From Phytopythium helicoides (taxonomy: Eukaryota; Oomycota; Peronosporomycetes; Pythiales; Pythiaceae): a stretch of 64,000 bases of DNA. The stretch covers positions 992,001 through 1,056,000 of the forward strand of contig JANFNE010000003.1 in the NCBI GenBank assembly GCA_024867545.1, in the 5' to 3' direction. Numbering within the stretch: the first letter of the stretch is position 1; each line of letters starts with the position of its first letter. The notes under the pieces were generated by a model. It saw only the letters and a list, made by a program, of their open reading frames with translations. It was not told the DNA's origin and did not search any database. Shown here piece after piece: positions 46,331 to 55,767 of the stretch. Position numbers and translations under genes: made by a program.

Positions 46331-47458
46331 GAAGGCGGGAATTCGCGAACTGAGCGCCGAGATCGGCGAGGACGCGAGATTCGCCGCCCATCCACACTCA
46401 TCAGTGCGGCCCCGTTGGACATGCGTTGAAGTGCTCAGTGGTTCGCAGAAGTACTTGTTTAAGGGCAATATGTACTGGAACAAGTGATATAATAGAAAGT
46501 AAGAGTACTTAATTTGGGAGGACCAAACTCAGTACTCGGACGGTCATGTCTCCGAAGTTTCCCGCGGGCTCTGCAAGTTCGTGGTGTTCGACTGTCCAGG
46601 TCGGGTCAGACACCCGCCGGCAGAGTCCAACGCGGCACCGCGCGTGTCTCCGAGGGCACGACCGCGCGCGCGATGGGCTCGCCTGAGGGAGGGTAAATTG
46701 GTGATCGTGAACCACGAAAAAAAATGGCCTGGTCAGATCTCGTTGAGGCATGCTGCCAGCCCCACCCAGACACGAGAGTGCTACATCAAGCTTCCTCTCG
46801 CTGCCCCCTACTACCTCCCCCTACATCTCCTGTCGCGAACACAACCTCCAAGGTGGCGTTAAGACTCACTTGAAAAATGTATGTTGGGCATTTTCCACGG
46901 CTCGCCTGGCAATGCAATCCCTTTTGCGCTTTTGACACACTTGACAACGACTGCGATGGTGAGCCCCCATCATCTGCAGCCTTCGCGCGCTCGCAGCTGG
47001 TGGCGACACGCAGCCAACCGCTGGATATTGTGAATGATTCCGAATTGCACGCGATTACGGTGGTGCTCGGTCCGCGAAGGTAACGCACTTGACTACTCAC
47101 TTGAAGCGATTACGGTGGAGAGTACCGTGCCGGATCCGCGCTTGGAACTCGTCATGTCGGCCTCGTAATCGCATCACCATCGCAGAAACGCGATTTCGCT
47201 CCCCTCGAATACTGATGTCCGTCAGTACATGAGCGCCAAACTACAGTACTACCACGAGATTCCTGCAGATGCAGAACCGGTTCGTTGCTCCTCCAGCTGG
47301 TGCCGATCCCATCTCGAAAGCAGGTCACAATGACCATTGCAGGTCAACGACCTCACTTCTCTGGTTAGCCACACATCAAGTCGGCTGTGACGACGATCCC
47401 GGTCCTTCATCCATTTCTTCATCTACTTGATTCCACCGCCTCCATTCCAAGCCCAGCC
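46331..47458. other. Divergent intergenic region with a possible small ORF
   Basis: Separates MFS copy 1 (-) from phosphatase copy 1 (+). A plus frame at 46,877-47,083 (68 residues) contains NPFCAFDTLDNDCDGEPPSS and looks moderately coding, but nothing like it is known to me. The sequence gcgattacggtgg occurs twice (near 47,050 and 47,110) as a short direct repeat. The corresponding region of the second cassette is only about 320 bases long. Confidence 0.35.
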
Positions 47459-48571
47459 ATGCGGCCGTGGTCCCAAGCAGTCTCGTCGTTGCTTCTCGTG
47501 ACCCTCGCTGGTCCAGGCGTCGTAAATGCGGACAGTTCCGCCCCGCTGGTGGCCAGAGCGACCAACGAGACCACACTGACCTACAAGGTGCTGCAGCTCG
47601 CCGATCTGCACATCTCTGGGGTCGCGAACACGCTGTGCTCCGACGCGCCAAACGGCATGGACCCAGCAAACTGCACGGAGGCTCTAACGACGGCGTTCAT
47701 CGACAACCTGCTAGAGGTTGAGCAGCCAGACTTTGTGGCCTTCTCAGGCGACAACGTGCAAACATTTGGCGTCGCGGACCACCAGCGAGCGGTGGATGCC
47801 GTGACGGCTGCCGTCGAGGAGCGAGGCATCCCATACGCCATGGTCTTCGGCAACCACGAGGAAGAGGGAGACTTTCCCAGAGAAGAGATCGTTCGCCTTG
47901 TGAGCCAGAAGAACCACTCGTACACGCAGCGAGGACCTGTGGACGTCGACGGCGTCGGCAACTACATGCTCAAGGTCGACGCTCCTGTGGATGGGCCGTG
48001 GGGGAGTAAGGGAGACGACGTGCTGCGCATGTACTTCTTGGACTCAGGCGCCGAGGCAGACACGCAAAAGTACCCGTACGTGTTTTCCGAGTACGACTGG
48101 ATCAAGCCCAGCCAGATTGAGCTCTACCGTAAACTCGCAGCCGCAAATCGATCAGCCAGCGTCGCATCCAGCTACCCGGCGGCACTCATGTTCTTCCACA
48201 TCCCGCTGGTCGAGTTCACGTATCGAGACGAGTCGGGAGTTTGCCGTGGGGACCACAACGAGTATGTGCATGACCAGGGAGCCAACCTGCGCCTACTATC
48301 GACTTTATCCGAAGTCGATGAAGTCAAGGCTGTTTTTGTTGGTCACGACCACCTAAATGAGTACTGCTGTCTCGTGGACAGCGTGCAGCTCTGCTACGGT
48401 GGCGGCACTGGCTTTGGACGTGCCTACGGCTCTGCGGACTTCACTCGGCGTGCACGCGTGATCGAGTGGACCGTGGACAGCAACAACAGGCGCGAGATCC
48501 GCAGCTGGAAGCGTCACTGGGACGATATCAGCGTCATCCACAGCGAGGAAGTGCTTTACAGTGAACAATAG
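47459..48571 (+). CDS. Secreted calcineurin-like metallophosphatase (PAP29-like), copy 1
   Basis: Intact 370-residue hydrolase of the calcineurin-like metallophosphoesterase family, closest in type to plant purple-acid-phosphatase-29-like proteins and fungal DCR2. ATG 47,459 gives a good signal peptide (SSLLLVTLAGPGVVNADSS), so secretion or entry to the ER is likely; the frame is open upstream only with non-ATG codons. The metal-binding blocks are all present: VLQLADLHIS (DxH), FSGDNVQTF (GDN), VFGNHEEEGDF (GNHE), LMFFHIPLVEF (His of block four) and FVGHDHLNEYC (GHDH). There are several Asn-X-Ser/Thr sites (NETT, NCT, NHS, NRS). It is convergent with MFS copy 2, only about 68 bases apart. A phosphate-scavenging or extracellular phosphatase role is inference. 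Confidence 0.9.
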   Translation: MRPWSQAVSSLLLVTLAGPGVVNADSSAPLVARATNETTLTYKVLQLADLHISGVANTLCSDAPNGMDPANCTEALTTAFIDNLLEVEQPDFVAFSGDNVQTFGVADHQRAVDAVTAAVEERGIPYAMVFGNHEEEGDFPREEIVRLVSQKNHSYTQRGPVDVDGVGNYMLKVDAPVDGPWGSKGDDVLRMYFLDSGAEADTQKYPYVFSEYDWIKPSQIELYRKLAAANRSASVASSYPAALMFFHIPLVEFTYRDESGVCRGDHNEYVHDQGANLRLLSTLSEVDEVKAVFVGHDHLNEYCCLVDSVQLCYGGGTGFGRAYGSADFTRRARVIEWTVDSNNRREIRSWKRHWDDISVIHSEEVLYSEQ

Positions 48572-48639
48572 CTACATGTATTAGCAATGGCATCATCCTA
48601 TCAGCAACAATATCCATGTCTTTTTATCATTTGTACCAT

Positions 48640-50050
48640 CTAGACAGCTTTGTCTACAAGCCGCTGAGTTAGAACGGTTGGGTCTGCTCTCCTCGTCACT
48701 GCGGCAGCATCAGACTCGTCGTCGTAGTCTTCAAATGAGCTACGCTTGTCCGACTTAATTGGTCGAGGGCTTCGGCGCTCAATGCGATGATCTTCATCAA
48801 CTCGAATTGCTGACACGGCTGTGCAGTACGCGATGGCGCCAAACACTAGCGTCGTCAAGAGCAGCGACCATCGCAGGTGGTTGTGAATGTACGGGTACAA
48901 ATACGACCCGCCAGCGCTCGCAGCATTTGCGGCAGCGAAGGCTAGACCGATGCCACGCCCGCGCCAGTGAGTCGGTAGATCTGCGCTGAAAACTGCAGAG
49001 CCACAGCTCCAGCTTGCAGCCGTGCACCCACTGACGGCTGACGCTCCCAACGTCACGATCACTGGTGACGCTGAGCGCCACGAGCGCCCTGGTGAAGCGG
49101 ATAACCACGTCACCGAGACCACGAGAGAAATCGAGATTGCAATCATGAGAGAGATCAGCACGACAAGGCTGTGTCTGGGTCCTTGCTGCGTCACAACGAC
49201 AGCGGCCACCAGAGCACCGATTGCCTCAGTGATCCTCGTCGCGACCATCGGCTGCCACGAAGCGAACACGCTGAAGGCTTCAAGACTCAACACTGTGGGG
49301 ATGTGAATCGTGAACACATACGACGCCATGGACAGCGCCACCCACAGCGCCACCCAACGCATCAACTTCGAGGAGTGATAGCGGGAGGAGTGCTTTCCAG
49401 GCAGTAGGGCTTTGTTTTCAGCTTGGTGGGTGTTGATGACCGGTAGAGCTGACTTCACCTCGCATTTGCTATCCTTGCCACATAAACCCGATTGAAAACT
49501 TGACGACTTGGGAAGACAGCACGCTATGACAACCTCCAGCAGAATGCCGATTGCCGCACCAGCACGATAGAGCACGTTCCAGCGGACGCCGTCGGTCACG
49601 TATGGAGAGCAGACGATGGCCGCCACGCCCCCAGCCGCAGCGAACACCCCAAGCAGCGCGACATTCCGCATCCCGTCGCTCTTTCCCTGGAGCCAGCTCA
49701 AATGCGAGAGCAATGGTAGCTGGGATCTCTCCGCCGGCGCCGATGCCAATCAAAATATGTCCGATGAAGAGGTGAGCGTGGTTCTGAGCGAGCGAGGTCC
49801 CGTAGAGCGCGAGCAGCGACATGAGCATGGACAGCAGCATCGCTGACTTGGAGCCGACCGCGTCCACAAGGAACCCCGAGCCTATGCAGCCGGCCGTGGC
49901 CCCAATGGGCTCGCAGGCGCCAAGGAACGCGAGCACCTTGGAGCTCATGCCGATGTTGCGCAGCACCAGCGGCCTGGCGAGCACCAGTGACAGCAGCAGC
50001 GCCGCCCGAACGGCCCACGAAGCCCCAACGAGCAGCAGCGAGCGGTGCAT
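48640..50050 (-). CDS. MFS transporter, copy 2 of the cassette, frame-broken
   Basis: Paralog of the transporter at 44,815-46,330. ATG at 50,050 (MHRSLLLVGASWAVRA). The first half has five to six membrane segments with GSGFLVDAVGSKSAMLLSML and the family motif GIGAGGEIPATIALAFELAP. At about 49,690 one base shifts the frame; the protein continues SDGMRNVALLGVFAAAGG to the stop at 48,640. The second half has the long cytoplasmic loop (about 49,380-49,510), then LMRWVALWVALSMASYVF, HWRGRGIGLAFAAANAAS and an acidic/basic tail. The substrate is unknown. It is divergent from phosphatase copy 2 with about 320 bases between starts. Confidence 0.8.
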
Positions 50051-50371
50051 GGCGAGCGAGGGAGTAGCACGACCGGATTCCTTCGGAGCGCGTCGATGGG
50101 GAATGCACGGCCGATTTGGCGACTCTCATGGTGAGGAGTCGCACGGTACAGTGTACTGATTGATGTACACTGGTGCAGCACCGGGACGATTTAATCTCTG
50201 CGGTGCGACATGTCGCTCCTACCTCTCAAATCGAATTAACCAACCTCAAAATCGAATAACCAAATGTACTGAGCCGTCACCAGTACGTCACCGTAATCTT
50301 TTTTTCTCATGGGCCGCATGCATACCCAGTCCAAGATATTCCCGCCGCCGCGCTCGCGAATCTCCGCGCCC

Positions 50372-51520
50372 ATGATGGCGCTGCGCTCGCTGCTGCTCGC
50401 CCTGCTGCCGCTGCTCGCGCTGCTGCTGCCGCCCGCCCACGCGCAGCGCGTGGCCTCCAAGCCGCCGCTCGAGGCGCGCGCGACCGCCGGCAACGCGTCG
50501 CTGGCGCTGCGCGTGCTGCAGCTGGCCGACCTCCACATGACGGGGCTCCCCGACTTTCGCTGCCGAGACCCACCGAGGGGCATGAGCCCCGACGCGTGCG
50601 TCGAGGCGCTCACCTCGGCGTTCGTGGACGACCTGCTGGAGCTCGAGCGCCCCGACGTGGTCGTCTTCACGGGCGACAACGTCAACGTGTTCGCGCACCG
50701 CGACGGCCAGCGAGCCGTCGACGCCTTCACGGCCGCCGTCGAGAGGAGAGGCATCCCCTTCGCCGTCATCTTCGGCAACCACGACGAGTCCGGCGGCTTC
50801 CCCAGGGAGGAGATCATGCGCCTCGTCAACGAGAAGAACTACTCGTACTCGCAGCGAGGACCCGCGGACGTCGACGGCGTCGGCAACTACATGCTCATGG
50901 TCGACGCGCCGATCGACGGACCGTGGGGGAGTAAGGGAGACGACGTCCTGCGCATGTACTTCTTGGACTCGGGGGCGGAGGCGGACACTGCGCGCTTCCC
51001 GTACGTGTACACCGAGTACGACTGGATCAAGCCCAGCCAGATCCAGCTCTACCGAGAGCTCGCAGGCCTCGGGACGCCCGGACAGCGGCTTGACCAACTA
51101 CCCAGCTGCGCTCATGTTCTTCCACATCCCGCTGGTCGAGTACGCATTCGTCACGCCCTCGAGCTCGACGGTTGCGCGTCACCTGTGCTCCGGGGAAAAG
51201 AACGAGCCTGTCAGCAGCCAAGGCATGAACCTGCGCTTCCTATCGACGCTTGCAGGACGTGGGCGAGGTCAAGGCAATCTTCGTCGGTCACGACCACCTA
51301 GAATGAGTACTGCTGTCTCGTGGACAACGTGCAGCTCTGCTACGGTGGCGGCACAGGCTTTGGACGTGCCTACGGCTCTGCGGACTTCGCGCGGCGTGCA
51401 CGAGTGATCGAGTGGACCGTGGACAGCAACAACAGGCGCGAGATTCGCAGCTGGAAGCGTCACTGGGACGATATCAGCGTCATCCACAGTGAGGAAGTGA
51501 TCTACTCGGAGCGTGAGTGA
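50372..51520 (+). CDS. Secreted calcineurin-like metallophosphatase, copy 2, frame-broken
   Basis: Paralog of the enzyme at 47,459-48,571. The ATG at 50,372 gives a strong signal peptide (ALRSLLLALLPLLALLLPPA); the upstream ATG at 50,309 would add 21 residues in front. Metal-binding blocks: VLQLADLHMTG, FTGDNVNVF, IFGNHDESGGF, LMFFHIPLVEY and FVGHDHL. Three one-base frame breaks follow the intact first 230 residues: near 51,066-51,085, near 51,250 and at about 51,301 (ctagaatgag here, ctaaatgag in copy 1). The last 210 bases are almost identical to copy 1 while earlier parts differ much more. Either a recently damaged gene or indel errors in the assembly. A (TGC)n run lies just after the stop (51,544-51,563). 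Confidence 0.82.
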
Positions 51521-51543
51521 CCGGCTACTGGGACTGATATCGT

Positions 51544-51563
51544 TGCTGCTGCTGCTGCTGCTG
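51544..51563 (+). repeat. (TGC)n microsatellite
   Basis: Six to seven perfect trinucleotide copies about 20 bases after the stop of phosphatase copy 2. It is likely in the 3' untranslated region. Confidence 0.85.
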
Positions 51564-51684
51564 AGAACTGTGTGCAATTGGGCCAAGAACTCCCGTAAGG
51601 AGTGTAGTTCGTGTGCTATAACATCAAATCAATCCCAATGGTGAGTGCATTCGCTTCATGAATCGTTGACTCGCTGGTGTCTGG

Positions 51685-54247
51685 CTAGGCAAGGATCTCG
51701 GTGATAATGCCGGCTGCGAGCGTCTTGCCACGATCGCGAAGCGTAAAACGCCCCTAGCTGGCGAAAGTCAGGCGAAGGCTTCCAGACAGATAGGTCGCTC
51801 GCTCGTCACGTGCACGACAGGCTGAACGCTCGCGTGTGATGCACCGCGGCTTGCGGCGCTCCACTTCGCCAGTCTTGCTCAAGATACTAACAAGTCGGGA
51901 AATGTGCACGGGCTCGTCCACATTGTGGATGTGGATCGTCACACACGTACCCTTGACAAGCGGCACTTCAACTGTTGGCATCGTCATGATCTTGGCCTCG
52001 AACTTGCGCGCAAGCTTCACCGGTGATGCGATCGAGCACAGAATGCTGCCCGTGCTGAGTGCTGACGGGTCGATGTTGGCCACGCCCAGATCAACGTTGT
52101 CACCGGCGCGCGCAAGCGAGATCGATTTTCCGTCTTGCTCAATGCCCTTGACAGTCAACGTCAGTGCTACAGGCATGAGTAGTAGCTGGAGAGCAAGCAT
52201 GCCAGTAAGAAGATTGTTGAATCATGAGAGATGAGAGCGCGCGCAACAAGCAACGTACCGAGCTGCCGGGAGCAACTGCACCAGAGTAGATCCGACCAGA
52301 GATGGTCTGACCTAGACTCAGCGATTTCGATACGTCTGACACAGCCATCCGGAACGGCTTGGCAATTTGGCGCTGGGGAGGGGCGAATTGGTCTGAGCAG
52401 CAAACAAAACACCAGATCAACAAACTCGACCGGACTAAAAAGAAGATCAGTATCCTAAACCTACCAATGGCGTCGACAAGCGATGGACCAGAGTACCACG
52501 AGCACTCACTCGGGTCGACCCTCTTTTCGAGATTGCCTCCCGTGATACCGCTGAGCGGCACAAACCACAAGTTTTTGAGGCGAAAGCCCGATCCTTGCAG
52601 GAATGTTGTGAGTGACGTCACGATCTGGTCGAATCTAGCTTTGTCCCATCCGACCTGTTTCGAAGAGCCACCATGAATCGTTAGCGCCTTCCAAAAGAAA
52701 CTAGTCATCGAGTTCGATCCATCCGTACCGCATCCATCTTGTTGACGGCGACAATCATTTGAGCCACACCCAGGCTACGAACAAGCAGAGTGTGCTCCTT
52801 GGTCTGTCCTGAATTCTCAAACGCAGCTTCAAACTCGCCAGGTAGCCGCCGGGACTACTAGCACAGCGACATCAGCCTGCGATGCACCAGGCAATCATCT
52901 TGGGAATGAAGTCACGGTGGCCCGGCGCGTCCAGCAGCGTAACATGCTTGCTCGCAGTCTCAAAGTAGCTTGTTCCCACATCCATCGTCACACCACGCGA
53001 GCGCTGCCCAAGGTAACATTGGAAAAAGATGGTTAGCAAGCAATACTCAAAAGCAGGGCATTGTCTTCATTAACGCGCTACTTACCTCCTCATCGTCAGC
53101 ATCCATGACCCATGCGTATGCAAAAGACGCCTTGCCAGCCTCACGCGACTCCTTCTCGTACTTGTGCATGAGCTTCTTGCTTACGTACCCAAGGTTGTAC
53201 AGCAGGTGACCGGTGATCGTGCTCTTGCCAGCATCAACATGACCCACAACCACCATGCTGATCTTGGTCTTCCCGTTCGACGTCGCCTCCTTCTCGCTCA
53301 GCGCCACAGCTTGTTCCTGCACTTTCAGTTCTGCCCTTTCGTAGCTCTTCTTTTCGGATGGAGTGAGCTGCGCAAAAGCGACCAGCAGGTGACGGCACAG
53401 ACTCGGTCGGGCGCTTCGGTTTATCCTCGCCACTTGCGTCCGACTCGGCAATCGGAGGTTTGGACGGACTCAGCGAGACGCCAATCGCTGCTGCCTTGCC
53501 CTTAGCAGGCGTCGGCATCACGATCGAGTTGAACGCCGTTGCCGGCAGCGCTTATTACCAGCATTCTCATTTCCAATCGCTAGCGCGACCTGCTTCAAGC
53601 TTGGGGATCGGAATCTGCAGCGGCAAGGTCCCACCTATCAGGAGGGAAGGGAGTGTGAGTATGTGGCGCCAAGTCGCCACCCAACTAGAGCTGCGTACGC
53701 GCGTCGCCTGAGCCCACGGTCTTGGCCTTCTCCAGTAGCGACACGACCGCCTTGTCCGTGTCGTAGTTGGCGGTGCGCAGCTCGTCCACGATCTGGCTGT
53801 CCGCGAACTTGGCCCCCACGATCTGCCTGACCTGCGGCATGAGCGCCTCGAGCAGCTCTGCGTCCGTCAGTCCTCTGCTCCCCGCACCTAATCGTCTTGC
53901 TCCGCCTCACCAGCGTCGTCGGCTGCCGAGTCGTCCGGCTGGTCCACGAACGAGAAGACTGAGCGTTGGCGGCTGGGCGAGTCCCGCCGGTACATGAACT
54001 GGTCTGCTCGCGTCAGTCAAAAAGCATCAACGCCAGAGCTCCTCGACCGTCGCAGCCCCCAAGCAGCGGCACGCACTCGACTCGGGCGAGTTGGGCTCGT
54101 AGTCGTCGCCGTAGTCGTCGTCATACTCTGCCAAGCAAGCGCGGCCGTCAGCGCCTCAGAGCGCGCCGGAGCCCCACGAGAACCGCGAGGCGCACCGTCG
54201 TCCTCGTACGAGTACGCGCGGTTGCGCACCGCGCGGTGGCGCGACAT
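51685..54247 (-). CDS. HBS1: HBS1-like translational GTPase (ribosome rescue)
   Basis: HBS1 with Dom34/Pelota splits stalled ribosomes in no-go and non-stop decay. ATG at 54,247 ([17 protein letters not shown]). Introns read at 54,195-54,128, 54,076-54,004, 53,085-53,004, 52,728-52,655, 52,465-52,393 and 52,258-52,186, plus a short uncertain one near 53,910-53,873. The N-terminal HBS1 domain is visible ([20 protein letters not shown]). The G domain has [23 protein letters not shown] and NKMDA, then [19 protein letters not shown]. The beta-barrel domains have [20 protein letters not shown] and [18 protein letters not shown], and the end reads [19 protein letters not shown]. One-base frame breaks lie near 53,380, 52,890, 52,840 and at 51,747-51,751, the last in a GGGG run. 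HBS1 is preferred over eRF3 and EF-1alpha because of the N-terminal domain and [11 protein letters not shown]. Confidence 0.87.
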
Positions 54248-55021
54248 GGCGGCGGCAGGAGCGCGGCACCAGCGAGCCGAGCCTTCGAGGCGAAGATTGA
54301 GGTGGAGAGATCACGCTGGCGAGGGGCCGGAACCAATTGGAGCGGTGCGAATACCATATACGCAGGCGCAGGTATCGATTTAGTGGGTGCGCGTATTAAA
54401 AGGGTTGGGTTGACGTCAACGACAGGGCAATGACGCTCCACTCGGCGGCCGCCGCCCGTCGGAAGACTCGCCAGAGCGGGCGGACGAGGGGCTCGCGTCG
54501 CCACAGAAGGTTGGATTTACTTAGTGGAGTTCGTCAGGGCCGCCAGAGCAGCTGCCAGAAGGGGAGGAAGCTACTGCGGACGAGACCGTCGACGACCCGA
54601 ACGCTCCCCCAGACGCAGAGCCGCGCGCCGTCGACTCACTTGCTGCGCTCAAGAACGCGCTGCTTTATAAAGTGCAACTCGACTGAGCGACGGAAGAGCC
54701 GCTGTTGCTGACAGAAGAGCCGCCTGCGACCTCGATGTTGTCCACGTTGACGACTCGCTTCCGATGTCCATGGAATGTCCATGGACTCGCTTGACACGCT
54801 GGATGTTGGTCACCAGCGCTACTCGACGAAGACAAGATTCGGCAGACACCGACGAATGCAGCAGTACCATTGCTGCCAGCTAGCCAACTTGGAAATTCGT
54901 CATCTCCCCTGGCCCAAGACGAGACTGCCCCGGAATTGCCCAATGACAGTCGCCGAGATACTACGACACTTGAACCATCAACACGACAAGCGGCGCTGTG
55001 CAGTGCTTGAGGATAAAGCTT

Positions 55022-55044
55022 CTGGCTGGCTGGCTGGCTGGCTG
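55022..55044 (+). repeat. (CTGG)n tetranucleotide repeat
   Basis: Almost six perfect copies of ctgg. The period of four would shift any reading frame if copy number changed, which argues against coding use here. Confidence 0.85.
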
Positions 55045-55472
55045 ATTGTCAACGTTACACTCGACGAAGCCTCAACTGTGGCTACTCACCTTTACTGTGT
55101 AATCCCAAGCGACAACGAGCGCCTGTGTTGGATAGACGGCTTCGGGTGGAGTCTATCCGGTCCAGCCTGACGATCGCTTTGGAGCGGTGTCCGTGGATTC
55201 GAAGAGAGTAAATCGCTTCTGTCTCAGCTCGCCATCGCCTCCCGACTCTTTGGGAAGCATTCGAAGAAGTCGTCCGAGTTGTGATTTTTCTGGGTTGGCA
55301 ACAGTCTGCGGCTGTATCGCAACGAGAACTAAGCCATCCATCATAGCATTCCAGCGGCCGCACGCACCACTCATCCAGCGTCGTGACGATCCATTCAAGT
55401 CGCGGTTGACGCCTGCGCAGACGGGGGAGACCGTCGCCATCGTTTCCTCCAAGGCTGTCACGTCTCTCGCAT

Positions 55473-55518
55473 CTTTTCCAGTCGCCGCCCATCGGGTCAT
55501 TGGCGGCGACTGGAAAAG
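55473..55518. repeat. Perfect 17-bp inverted repeat with 12-base loop
   Basis: The left arm cttttccagtcgccgcc (55,473-55,489) is the exact reverse complement of 55,502-55,518. The loop is catcgggtcatt. The stem is GC-rich in the inner half and would be very stable as RNA on either strand. It is not followed by a T run, so it is not a simple terminator. Its role is unknown. Confidence 0.9.
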
Positions 55519-55767
55519 GACAGCAATGGTCAACTCCCGTTTCCTGTTTCTGCCACGCTCCAGCTCTCCTCGACGATTTGCTTGGGTTGCATTTAACTCC
55601 AAGTCGCCTGTCCCTCGGACGTTGTGCGCCGTAACGACCCGCTATAGAGACGGGAACAGCAGTGAGTGAGACTCGTCGAGGCTGCCGGTGGGATCGATTA
55701 CATCAGCTGAGCAGCCAGCCAGACGCGAATCTGCTGATCAACCAACGCCAGCGACGGCGTGGAGAAA

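Larger units (their letters stand above)
54248..55767. other. 1.5-kb region, possible decayed coding sequence
   Basis: Divergent interval between HBS1 and the first FYVE gene. Around 54,580-54,990 the plus strand has short coding-like stretches in alternating frames (for example DPNAPPDAEPRAVDSLAALK), and 55,153-55,669 is open on both strands. No family is recognised and no splice pattern rescues a gene. It also holds a (CTGG)n run and a long perfect hairpin, listed separately. Confidence 0.4.

Noticed and set aside
47459..51520. RXLR or Crinkler effectors
   Set aside because: The two proteins with clear signal peptides are metallophosphatases; no RxLR-EER or LxLFLAK motif was seen after a signal peptide in this window.
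51685..54247. EF-1alpha or eRF3 instead of HBS1
   Set aside because: The N-terminal HBS1 domain, [11 protein letters not shown] and the C-terminal end fit HBS1 better; EF-1alpha lacks such an N-terminal extension.
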